Shown here: positions 28,683 to 36,390 of the stretch, one piece after another
How the letters are laid out: every line of letters begins with the position of its first letter
Numbering within the stretch: the stretch's first letter is position 1
NCBI GenBank assembly: GCA_018664045.1
Contig: JABJPE010000069.1
Span: 1-59,638, forward strand
Source of the DNA: Legionellales bacterium
Lineage (GTDB): Bacteria; Pseudomonadota; Gammaproteobacteria; Comchoanobacterales; Comchoanobacteraceae
Reading direction: 5' to 3'
Length of the DNA stretch: 59,638 bases
Translations under genes and position numbers: made by a program
Notes under the pieces: generated by a model
What the model was told of the DNA's origin: nothing
Databases searched by the model: none
Seen by the model: only the letters and a program-made list of their open reading frames with translations

Positions 28683-28711
28683 TAGACAAATCCTGGTAAA
28701 GGTACTATACT
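28683..28711 (+). promoter_or_regulatory. Promoter right after nrdB, driving a candidate small RNA
   Basis: The -35 TAGACA (28683-28688) and the -10 TATACT (28706-28711) are separated by 17 bp, each matching consensus at five of six positions. The expected start is near 28718, and no reading frame follows. Confidence 0.5.
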
Positions 28712-28717
28712 TTGGAA

Positions 28718-28800
28718 ATTGAGATAATGTGACCCAAAGCATTTGCTCCATGTAGGCCAGCCTACATAAAAATAGCCTGCTATATGCGGGCTATTTTTTT
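28718..28800 (+). ncRNA. Candidate small RNA between nrdB and the antiporter gene
   Basis: About 83 nt lie between a sigma-70-like promoter and a strong terminator. The RNA would have an unpaired 5' part, a hairpin ATGTAGG/CCTACAT (28750-28767) and the terminator stem AATAGCCTGC/GCGGGCTATT (28771-28795) ending in eight T's, a layout common in Hfq-dependent sRNAs; hfq is in this window. It matches no RNA family I recognise and may instead be only the nrdAB 3' end. Confidence 0.4.
28771..28800. terminator. nrdAB terminator
   Basis: A 10-bp stem with a TATAT loop is followed by T8 on the plus strand and preceded by A's, so it also works for the minus-strand antiporter gene, whose stop codon (28791-28793) lies in the right arm. 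Confidence 0.85.
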
Positions 28801-30032
28801 TCAGAATCATTAAAAAAATACTTAACTGTTGATCCCTGTACTATAATAGAAAAGACAACAACACTATAAGTTAAAGCTAAAATTATATCTCTATTACTGC
28901 CATCTGGTATAGATAGAGCCAAAGCTATGGCAAGCCCACCCCTCAAACCTCCCCATGTAAGAATGGCGGCAAGATTCTTTTCATCAAAACTATTAAACTT
29001 GGAGATAAAATATAAAGGAGTTGCCACAGTTATATAACGTACTATTAGTACGATAGGTATTGATAACAATAAGATGAAGTAGCTTACATGGTAATTAATT
29101 GTTAAAATCTCTAGGCCTATTAATAAAAATAGTACTGCATTTAGTACTTCATCTATAAGCTCCCAAAAAGTATTTAAATAATTGGCTGATGATGGTGAGT
29201 TTGAAAACAACTCTTTTTTATTTCCAATAAATATTCCACTAACAACCATTGCCAGGGGACCAGACATATAATAGTTCTCTGCAATAGCATAACCGGATCC
29301 AACTACTGCTAGAGTTATTAAAACTTCAAGTTTACTATCATCAATGCCTTTAATAAGAAAGTTCATTAGCATGCCTAGTATTAAACCAAATGCCAATCCA
29401 CCGACGGCTTTTAGAATAAAAATCTTTGAAACCAAACTAAACGTTACTGGGGAATTTGAAGTTATTAATGTTTCAATAGTTATAAACAGTACGATCCCAA
29501 TTCCATCGTTGAAAAGAGACTCTCCCGCTAGCTTTATGCCAATATTTTTAGGTGCGTTAAAGGTTTTCAAAACTCCGATTACCGCAATTGGGTCTGTAGG
29601 TGAAATTAGTGCACCAAAAAGAAAGCAATAATCAAAAGACATTGGTATTCCCGCAAGCTTCATTATTTTATCTAGTATAAAGCCAATAATAATGGCTGAC
29701 AAAATAGTAGACAGAGTCGCTAGAATTCCAATAGAGAAAGCATCTTTTTTTAAATCTCCAGCATCAATATTTATTGACCCAGCAAACAATAAATATGGCA
29801 GCATACCTTGCATTAAAAGACTTTCAAATTCTATTTCATTTAAAAAATCAGCAAATATTAATTTTAAGTCTGAAAAAACACTTAAATTACCAAGTAAAAT
29901 TACGCATCCAGAGAAAACAAGAGCACCTGCCATAATGGCAATAGTAGACTCCATTTTTATAAACTTATGATTAACATAGCCAAACATAACAGCTACTGAA
30001 AGCATTAATATACACGATAAATATAAAGTCAC
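28791..30032 (-). CDS. CPA1-family Na+/H+ antiporter (NhaP-like)
   Basis: The 413-residue inner-membrane protein has about 12 helices and all NhaP/CPA1 hallmarks: the ion-binding motif SPTDPIAV near residue 145, FNDGIGIVLF near residue 174 and the WGGLRGGLAIALAL segment near residue 365. It exchanges external protons for internal Na+ (or K+), supporting pH and salt balance. The start is GTG 30032 behind GGGAGAG. It is followed upstream by a small membrane protein gene in the same direction, and nhaA is divergent nearby. Confidence 0.9.
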   Translation of the reverse strand: MTLYLSCILMLSVAVMFGYVNHKFIKMESTIAIMAGALVFSGCVILLGNLSVFSDLKLIFADFLNEIEFESLLMQGMLPYLLFAGSINIDAGDLKKDAFSIGILATLSTILSAIIIGFILDKIMKLAGIPMSFDYCFLFGALISPTDPIAVIGVLKTFNAPKNIGIKLAGESLFNDGIGIVLFITIETLITSNSPVTFSLVSKIFILKAVGGLAFGLILGMLMNFLIKGIDDSKLEVLITLAVVGSGYAIAENYYMSGPLAMVVSGIFIGNKKELFSNSPSSANYLNTFWELIDEVLNAVLFLLIGLEILTINYHVSYFILLLSIPIVLIVRYITVATPLYFISKFNSFDEKNLAAILTWGGLRGGLAIALALSIPDGSNRDIILALTYSVVVFSIIVQGSTVKYFFNDSEKK

Positions 30033-30047
30033 TAATCTCTCCCTTGT

Positions 30048-30467
30048 TTAAATACTTGGTTTTTCACACACATCAAAATTATTTTGACTTGAATTATTTG
30101 AGGTTATAAATTCTTTATTTTGTAGGATTAGTTTATTTGATTCTTCATGTGCCTTAGAAATATTAGCAAACAATGGCTCATCTATAAATTTTAACGTTAA
30201 TGACAATGAGAGTGACGATACTAAAAACAGATAACAAAAGCCAAATACAAAAACATGTGGCATTATAGCGGTTACAGCTATTAGCTCTGAAAAACCATAA
30301 CATAGACATAAAGAAAAAAGAGAAATGAAGAATAAGGAAGAGTTATCAAAAGATCCACTATGTACTGTTTCATAAAGGGACCAGGCAATATTAATTGGAA
30401 TATAAAATGAGTTTAAAATTAAATATAGTGGTAATAAAATTATAAGGTTCAAAAAGTTATTTATCAT
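30048..30467 (-). CDS. Small hydrophobic membrane protein, unknown
   Basis: The 139-residue protein has an N-terminal helix (residues 4-28) and two further hydrophobic segments (about 42-65 and 68-93), then a polar 45-residue tail rich in Asn, Ser and Glu. I recognise no family. It lies 15 bases upstream of the antiporter gene on the same strand, so the two are probably co-transcribed and it may be an accessory factor. Codon use looks like the neighbours. Confidence 0.6.
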   Translation of the reverse strand: MINNFLNLIILLPLYLILNSFYIPINIAWSLYETVHSGSFDNSSLFFISLFSLCLCYGFSELIAVTAIMPHVFVFGFCYLFLVSSLSLSLTLKFIDEPLFANISKAHEESNKLILQNKEFITSNNSSQNNFDVCEKPSI

Positions 30468-30551
30468 AAAAATCCAAGCGAGTTTATTTCGAAGCTAAAA
30501 TATACAGCCGCTTAAAAATACTACATAACAGCTGTATAATCAATAAATGAC

Positions 30552-30579
30552 TTGCATATTATGGCCATATATATATTAT
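30552..30579 (+). promoter_or_regulatory. nhaA promoter
   Basis: The -35 TTGCAT (30552-30557) and the -10 TATTAT (30574-30579) are 16 bp apart. Upstream, ATACAGC (30502-30508) and GCTGTAT (30531-30537) form an inverted repeat with a 22-base gap that could bind a regulator. Confidence 0.5.
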
Positions 30580-30613
30580 CAATTAATTGATGTTTACAAG
30601 GTGGAGAAGGTGA

Positions 30614-31777
30614 ATGGACTCAACAAAAAATAATGATAAGCAAACAGGGATTATACTTGCACTATGTGCAATATCCGCAATTATTGTGTGCAACACAAGC
30701 TTTTATGGATTATATCAGAACCTAATTAACACACTGATTTTGATAAAAATTGGTGATTACGAGCTGGGTAAACCAATAATATTATGGATTAATGAGGGCT
30801 TAATGGCTATATTTTTTCTTTTTGTTACACTTGAGATAAAAAGAGAAATGGCATCAGGGTCACTTAATACGCATGCGAAAAGGGCGCTTCCTTTCTGGGG
30901 TGCTTTGGGCGGCATGATTGTTCCTGCATTTATTTATTTATACCTAACGAATCATGACCCATCATTATTTGATGGGTGGGCAATTCCTACTGCAACTGAT
31001 ATTGTATTTGCGCTGTCTCTGCTAAGTTTAATTGTCGATAACTGTCCAAAATCTATAAGGGCATTTTTACTTGCATTAGCTGTGTTTGATGATATTGGCG
31101 CAATAATTATAATTGCATTATACTATACTAACCATATTTCAATTTTATCATTTCTTATGATGGTGCTATGCTGCTATGGTTTATATATGTTTAACAAGAA
31201 AAAAATAACAAAATTAGCTGCATATGTTCTAGTAGGCTCTGTCTTATGGTTATGTGTTTTAAAATCTGGCGTGCATGCTACGTTAGCTGGGATTGTAGTT
31301 GCTCTTGCATTACCCACAACAAGTAATAATGGTAACCGCTCTTTAGCAGAAGATGTTGAACACAACTTAGAGCCTTGGATTAATTATTTTGTGCTACCAG
31401 TGTTTGCCTTGGCAAATTCAGGGGTTTCTTTTGCTGGCACGACTATATCACACTTATTTCATATAATGCCTATAGCGATCATATGTGGCCTAGTTATAGG
31501 CAAACAGATTGGTATAACTTTATTTAGTTATATTGCTATAAAACTTAAACTAGCTGAACTACCAGAAAACATATCAATGTTTCATATATACGGGGTGTCT
31601 ATACTCTGTGGTGTTGGCTTTACCATGAGTTTATTTATTGGTACATTAGCTTTTGAAGATGCTGTAGGCCATTTTTCATTGTGGGTTAGAGTCGGGGTTA
31701 TTGGCGGTTCAGTATTATCTGCTTTACTAGCAGTTTTTTATTTTAAAATGCTTAAGCTAGTTGATATCAAAAGCTAG
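30614..31777 (+). CDS. nhaA: Na+/H+ antiporter NhaA
   Basis: NhaA exchanges two H+ for one Na+ and is central to sodium and alkaline pH tolerance. The 387-residue protein has 12 helices. The essential aspartates are seen: the one equal to Asp133 in TATDIVFA, and the pair equal to Asp163-Asp164 in VFDDIGAI. The MFFFVGLEIKRE-like segment (here IFFLFVTLEIKREM) is also present. The ribosome site GGAGAAGG lies close to ATG 30614. With the CPA1 antiporter it gives the cell two different Na+ export routes within 3 kb. Confidence 0.95.
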   Translation: MDSTKNNDKQTGIILALCAISAIIVCNTSFYGLYQNLINTLILIKIGDYELGKPIILWINEGLMAIFFLFVTLEIKREMASGSLNTHAKRALPFWGALGGMIVPAFIYLYLTNHDPSLFDGWAIPTATDIVFALSLLSLIVDNCPKSIRAFLLALAVFDDIGAIIIIALYYTNHISILSFLMMVLCCYGLYMFNKKKITKLAAYVLVGSVLWLCVLKSGVHATLAGIVVALALPTTSNNGNRSLAEDVEHNLEPWINYFVLPVFALANSGVSFAGTTISHLFHIMPIAIICGLVIGKQIGITLFSYIAIKLKLAELPENISMFHIYGVSILCGVGFTMSLFIGTLAFEDAVGHFSLWVRVGVIGGSVLSALLAVFYFKMLKLVDIKS

Positions 31778-31833
31778 TTATTGCAATAAAAATTTAGTGC
31801 ATGTATTATCTTTGTTTTAACAGGAACATCATT

Positions 31834-32301
31834 ATGCTAAAGGTAGGGGATAAGTGTCCAAACTTTAAAACAGTTACAGAAGCTGGCGATATTGTAACTA
31901 ACAATGATTACCTTGGGAATTTTCTGATAGTTTATTTTTATCCAAAGGACCTAACTCCTGGATGCACTATAGAGTCATGTGCTTTCAACGAAAAATATGA
32001 AGAAATTAAAAGTTTAGGTGCTGAAATTGTCGGTGTCTCTAAAGATAGCATAGCTCGACATATAAAATTCAAAGAAAAACATGATTTAAAGTTCTCACTT
32101 TTAGTTGATGAAGATACAGCTATATGCAATGATTTTGGTGTAATACAAGAGAAGAGTATGTTTGGCAAAAAATATATGGGTATAGTAAGATCTACATTTC
32201 TGATAGATCCAAATGGCAGTATTATAGAACTTTGGCCTAAAGTAAAAATTTCAGGGCATGTAGATGAAGTCATAAAGTCTCTAACTGCACATAGTAAATA
32301 A
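31834..32301 (+). CDS. bcp: Thioredoxin-dependent peroxiredoxin Bcp
   Basis: Bcp reduces hydroperoxides using thioredoxin, linking it to trxB in this window. The 155-residue protein has the peroxidatic Cys in LTPGCTIESCAF and a second Cys five residues later as in two-Cys BCP. FYPKDLTPGCT is diagnostic. I chose ATG 31834 because AGGA lies 8 bases upstream and MLKVGDKCPNF is the family start; an open frame extends up to 31801. In E. coli bcp neighbours gcvR, but here it has moved about 18 kb away. nadA follows after 7 bases. Confidence 0.94.
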   Translation: MLKVGDKCPNFKTVTEAGDIVTNNDYLGNFLIVYFYPKDLTPGCTIESCAFNEKYEEIKSLGAEIVGVSKDSIARHIKFKEKHDLKFSLLVDEDTAICNDFGVIQEKSMFGKKYMGIVRSTFLIDPNGSIIELWPKVKISGHVDEVIKSLTAHSK

Positions 32302-32308
32302 CTAGTAT

Positions 32309-33340
32309 ATGATTTCAGCAAGTAACCTTACAAATTTTGAGAAGAACTTGGTTAATAAGCTAAGTGACTCAGATAAAGAATTGTTTTTTAATTTAATCCC
32401 TCTTGAACTTAAAAAAAACAATGCCACATTAATTTCACATTACTATACTGACCCAATAATTCAGCTTATTACAGAAAAAACTAAAGGCAAGGTTGCAGAT
32501 TCATTAGAGATGGCTCGGTTTGGCAAACAATGTAGCTCAAAAACATTAGTAATATCTGGCGTTCATTTCATGGGGGAGAGTGCAAAAATATTAAACCCTG
32601 ATAAAACAGTAATAATGCCAGACTTAGGTGCAACTTGCTCTTTAGATATAGGCTGTAAATATGATGATTTTAAAGAATTTATAAAACAAAACCCAGGTAG
32701 GGAAGTGGTTGTATATGCTAATACGTCAGCGGCGGTAAAATCATTATCTGACTGGGTAGTTACATCTTCTAACGCTCTTGACATTGTTAACCACCTGAAA
32801 AATAAAAATAAAAAAATATTGTGGGCACCAGATAAATATTTAGGCAACTATATAAAAAGTAAAACTTCTGCAGATATGGCTATTTGGCAGGGTGAATGCA
32901 TTGTTCACGCAGAGTTTAAAACAAAAAAATTAAAAATAATGAAAAAAATGTATCCGAATGCAGCAGTCCTTGTCCATCCAGAGTCTCCAGCTTCAGTAGT
33001 TGCTGAGGCTGATGTAGTTGGTTCAACATCAGTTTTAATAAGTGCTGTGGCACAACTATCTAACCCAGAGTTTATTGTGGCAACAGATAAAGGTATTTTT
33101 TATAAAATGCAGCAAGCAGCTCCTAATAAAAAGCTTCTATCAGCACCAACTGAAGAGGATGGTTCTAAGTGCAATAGTTGCTCAAGCTGCCCGTGGATGG
33201 CTTTAAACTCACTAAAAGGTATATATAAATGCTTAATTAGCAGAATAGATAATCAAATAAAAATAAATCCAGATATTGAATATAAAGCTAAAAAACCTAT
33301 GGATAGAATGGTAGACTATCAAAACATAATCAATTCTTAA
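32309..33340 (+). CDS. nadA: Quinolinate synthase NadA
   Basis: NadA condenses iminoaspartate with dihydroxyacetone phosphate to quinolinate for NAD synthesis and carries a [4Fe-4S] cluster. The 343-residue protein has the first cluster Cys in LGATCSLD, the second in QGECIVH and the third in SCPWMALN, plus AHYYTDP-like SHYYTDP at residues 43-49. The partner nadB is not in the window. It lies between bcp and a permease gene with short gaps, suggesting one transcript. Confidence 0.95.
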   Translation: MISASNLTNFEKNLVNKLSDSDKELFFNLIPLELKKNNATLISHYYTDPIIQLITEKTKGKVADSLEMARFGKQCSSKTLVISGVHFMGESAKILNPDKTVIMPDLGATCSLDIGCKYDDFKEFIKQNPGREVVVYANTSAAVKSLSDWVVTSSNALDIVNHLKNKNKKILWAPDKYLGNYIKSKTSADMAIWQGECIVHAEFKTKKLKIMKKMYPNAAVLVHPESPASVVAEADVVGSTSVLISAVAQLSNPEFIVATDKGIFYKMQQAAPNKKLLSAPTEEDGSKCNSCSSCPWMALNSLKGIYKCLISRIDNQIKINPDIEYKAKKPMDRMVDYQNIINS

Positions 33341-33354
33341 TTTAAGGCAGTTAT

Positions 33355-34740
33355 ATGGAAACAAATGTTACAAGTAAAAAGATAAGCTTGCTAAGCTTAG
33401 TAATGATTACTGTTGTATCAGTCGATAGCATAAGAAATCTGCCAGCAGCTGCTAAGTTTGGCGAAATACTGATAACCTTTTATATATTGGCAGCTATATT
33501 CTTTTTAATTCCAACTGCTTTAGTCTCAGCTGAGCTTGCTGCAAAATTTAAGTGTTCAGGGGGGATATATACCTGGGTAAAAGAGGCTTATGGAGATAAA
33601 GCTGCGTTATTTGCTATCTGGCTACAATGGATAGAAAATGTAATTTGGTACCCAACTATAATATCCTTTGTTGTAGGTGCACTAGCTTATGTTATATCAC
33701 CTGAAATAATGTATAATAAGTATTATTTAGCAGCCTCAATAGTTGTAGTATTTTGGTTATTAACCTTATTAAATTTAAAAGGAATGACAGCGTCTGCAAC
33801 ATTTAGTAACTTTTGTAGTATAGCAGGTCTTATGCTGCCCATGCTTTTGATTATTTATCTTGGTTTTGAATGGCTTATAAAAGGTGAAGAATTAGCAATA
33901 AAGTTCACTCTTAAAGGTTTGATTCCTACATTTGACTCATCGCAAATGTGGGTTTCACTCACAGCAATAATGCTATCGTTTAGTGGCGTTGAAATAGCAA
34001 CCGTACATGCAAACAATGTAGATAATCCTCAAAAAAAGTTTCCTAAGGCACTAGCATATGCAGCTTTGATTATCCTGTTTACTTTGATCTTAGGTTCTCT
34101 TTCTATCGCAATGGTAATACCAGAGAGCCAAATAAATTTAATAACTGGAATAATCCAAGCGTTTGAAATATTTTTTAAAACTCATGGTATGCTATGGTGC
34201 CTGCCTATAGTTGCCATAACATTGGCAATTGGAGCCACAGGAACTGTTAGCAACTGGATAATTGCACCAACTAAAGGTTTATATTTCGCAGCAGAAGACG
34301 GTAATTTACCTGTAATATTTAAGCGTAAAAATGCAAATGGCTCACCAACTACATTACTATATGCACAAGCGGCAATTGTCTCTATAATATCGCTTACTTT
34401 TATCTTTATTCCAGATGTAAACCAGTCATACTGGATCCTGACAGTAATTGCCACACAGTTATATATGTTAATGTATATTATAATGTTTGTAACATTTTTA
34501 AAACTTAGAAAGCATGACTCAAATTCAAAGGGTTACTTTAGAGTTCCTCTTGGCAGTATTGGCGCATATATAACTGCTTTTTTGGGCTTGACTGGCTGCG
34601 CTGTCACGTTTTTTATAAGCTTTATTCCCCCAGAAGCTGTGTTCTATGGCAGTAATTTACACTACGCAATCAAATTAGCTATAGCTATAGTGTTATTAGC
34701 TATACCCCCATTCTTATTTAAGAAGAAACAGGCGGTCTAA
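33355..34740 (+). CDS. APC-superfamily amino acid permease (GadC-like)
   Basis: The 461-residue protein has about 12 membrane helices. The start KISLLSLVMITVVSVDSIRNLP, the segment ELAAKFKCSGGIYTWVKEAYG and the later IAPTKGLYFAAEDGNLP resemble glutamate/GABA antiporter GadC and related permeases that are abundant in Legionella and Coxiella. The substrate cannot be read from sequence. No decarboxylase gene lies next to it. It starts 15 bases after nadA and ends overlapping the convergent thioesterase by 4 bases. Confidence 0.85.
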   Translation: METNVTSKKISLLSLVMITVVSVDSIRNLPAAAKFGEILITFYILAAIFFLIPTALVSAELAAKFKCSGGIYTWVKEAYGDKAALFAIWLQWIENVIWYPTIISFVVGALAYVISPEIMYNKYYLAASIVVVFWLLTLLNLKGMTASATFSNFCSIAGLMLPMLLIIYLGFEWLIKGEELAIKFTLKGLIPTFDSSQMWVSLTAIMLSFSGVEIATVHANNVDNPQKKFPKALAYAALIILFTLILGSLSIAMVIPESQINLITGIIQAFEIFFKTHGMLWCLPIVAITLAIGATGTVSNWIIAPTKGLYFAAEDGNLPVIFKRKNANGSPTTLLYAQAAIVSIISLTFIFIPDVNQSYWILTVIATQLYMLMYIIMFVTFLKLRKHDSNSKGYFRVPLGSIGAYITAFLGLTGCAVTFFISFIPPEAVFYGSNLHYAIKLAIAIVLLAIPPFLFKKKQAV

Positions 34741-35159
34741 CGGCTAATAACAGCTACTGTCAACCGTGAAATGCAAACAAGGCTGTCTGAATCATCATTA
34801 ATCTTTATTTCCCATACATGGGTTTTACGCCCAAGGTGAAGAGGGCGGGCAGTTGCGGTAACCATCCCTTTGCTGACAGATTTAATATGATTTGCATTTA
34901 TGTCAAGTCCAACACAATAAAACTCTTGCTGGTCAACGCAGTAATTTGCAGCAGAGCTAGCTACAGTTTCAGCTAAGGCAACTGATATGCCGCCATGAAG
35001 TAAGCCCAGTGGCTGTACTGATTTACACCCTATAGGCATAGTAGCAACAAGACAATCTGTTCCAACCTCTGTAAACTTTATATCGAGGTGTGATGCTGCA
35101 GTATTAGCTGAACGCAGGTTTATATCATCTAATGTTATTGGCATAAACCAAATCGACAT
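34737..35159 (-). CDS. Hotdog-fold thioesterase (MenI/YdiI/EntH type)
   Basis: The 140-residue protein has the hotdog thioesterase pattern HGGISVALAETVASSAANYC, with catalytic Glu, and VGLDINANHIKSV followed by PLHLGRKTHVWEI, closely matching E. coli YdiI (1,4-dihydroxy-2-naphthoyl-CoA hydrolase) and EntH. No men or ent genes are near, so the physiological acyl-CoA is uncertain; menaquinone synthesis or general acyl-CoA hydrolysis is possible. The first ATG at 35159 is taken; an internal ATG at residue 6 is also possible. Confidence 0.88.
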   Translation of the reverse strand: MSIWFMPITLDDINLRSANTAASHLDIKFTEVGTDCLVATMPIGCKSVQPLGLLHGGISVALAETVASSAANYCVDQQEFYCVGLDINANHIKSVSKGMVTATARPLHLGRKTHVWEIKINDDSDSLVCISRLTVAVISR

Positions 35160-35241
35160 AGATCTTCTCCAAAAATTAAATTATATTGCAATATAAATTA
35201 ACACACTACCATTTTTTAATAAAAGAGTTATAATATATACG

Positions 35242-35270
35242 TTGAATAAACATATAGTTAAAAATATATA
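35242..35270 (+). promoter_or_regulatory. Promoter of the unknown gene at 35293
   Basis: The -35 TTGAAT (35242-35247) and the -10 TATATA (35265-35270) have a 17-bp spacer and lie 23 bases before the start codon. Confidence 0.45.
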
Positions 35271-35292
35271 AGTATAAACTTAGTAGGCAATA

Positions 35293-36318
35293 ATGAATAT
35301 AGCATTTATAGTTAGTGATTTAGACTGTGTAAGGCAGTCAAAAAAACATATAGAACATATAAAAAGGTCATACCACAACAAAATAATATATATAGTTTTA
35401 GATCCAAATTTAGAACAAATTGAGGGGACAGAGTATGATCTAAGCTCTATTAAATATATGCGAAATTTAAGACGTATACTACAACAAAGTTACACACCAA
35501 ATAGTAGACCAGCGCTAAATAAACTATCTGATTTTATTCAAAGAGAAAAAATTAGTAACCTAGTAATATTTAATACTACAGTTGTTTATGAAAACCTTGG
35601 GCTTTCAATAGCAAGCCAAATAAAATTAAAAACCTTTTTTATTAACTTGGTAGAATCAGGGCCAAGCTTAACATCTAAAATGTATGATCTTCCAAGCAGA
35701 AGTAGATTTTATCTTTGTAATACTAGTTCAGCGATATCAACAAAAAGTATTTTTAAATACCCTAATTTAAATCAGATTCTATTTTTAGAAGACCACATAT
35801 ATAGAATAAGAAGAAAACAAATAACGACAAAATTAGGTGAAATAAGAAATTTTGATATTTCACTCATATATGTAGCAACTAGTAATTTAGATAAAATCAT
35901 GAATATATCTGATAAAATACAAATAGATCATGCAAATATTTTTGTTTTTGATTCAAGCTTTCCAGCGAACATAATTAATTCCGCCTTGGATACATTATTA
36001 AACTTAAGGGTTTCTAATATAAAGGTTGTTTTATTTGGTAACCTTGTTACGTTTATAAGTGATACTTATAAGAGATTTTTCAATAGTATAATTTATTTTA
36101 ATATAACAAATCTAAATGAACTAGTGGAGTTAAGCCGAAATATTATTTACTTAGGTGACATTACCTATGTTAAATCTACTAATATCAGTCATAGCAAAGT
36201 AGTTGGCATTGCAAACTATATAAACGATAGTATAGATGAAAGTAAAACCTGGGACGATGTTGATAGCGAGACTGAAGAGGAGCCTAATACACGCGCGTCT
36301 TTTTTAGCCGGTAAATAG
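35293..36318 (+). CDS. Unknown protein with acidic C-terminal tail
   Basis: I do not recognise this 341-residue protein. It is soluble, rich in Ile, Asn and Lys, with alternating beta/alpha-like segments (NIAFIVSDLD at the start, IIYIVLDPN, NLVIFNTTVV, NIFVFDSSF, IKVVLFGNLV), which could be two Rossmann-like halves as in some glycosyltransferases, but no motif proves it. The last 30 residues hold an acidic cluster (DDVDSETEEEPN) and then SFLAGK, similar in kind to the E-block near the C-terminus of many Dot/Icm effectors. Secretion is speculative. It stands alone with its own promoter. Confidence 0.6.
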   Translation: MNIAFIVSDLDCVRQSKKHIEHIKRSYHNKIIYIVLDPNLEQIEGTEYDLSSIKYMRNLRRILQQSYTPNSRPALNKLSDFIQREKISNLVIFNTTVVYENLGLSIASQIKLKTFFINLVESGPSLTSKMYDLPSRSRFYLCNTSSAISTKSIFKYPNLNQILFLEDHIYRIRRKQITTKLGEIRNFDISLIYVATSNLDKIMNISDKIQIDHANIFVFDSSFPANIINSALDTLLNLRVSNIKVVLFGNLVTFISDTYKRFFNSIIYFNITNLNELVELSRNIIYLGDITYVKSTNISHSKVVGIANYINDSIDESKTWDDVDSETEEEPNTRASFLAGK

Positions 36319-36329
36319 TATTACCGGCT
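36306..36329. terminator. Hairpin at the end of the unknown gene (possible terminator)
   Basis: A perfect 9-bp stem AGCCGGTAA/TTACCGGCT with a 6-base loop spans the stop codon of the gene at 35293-36318. No long T tract follows on the plus strand, so its strength as a terminator is uncertain. Confidence 0.45.
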
Positions 36330-36390
36330 TATCAGGGTGTTTCTCTTGGCACAGGCATTTTGTTTTTTCCTTCTGTTTTTGTCATCTTTG

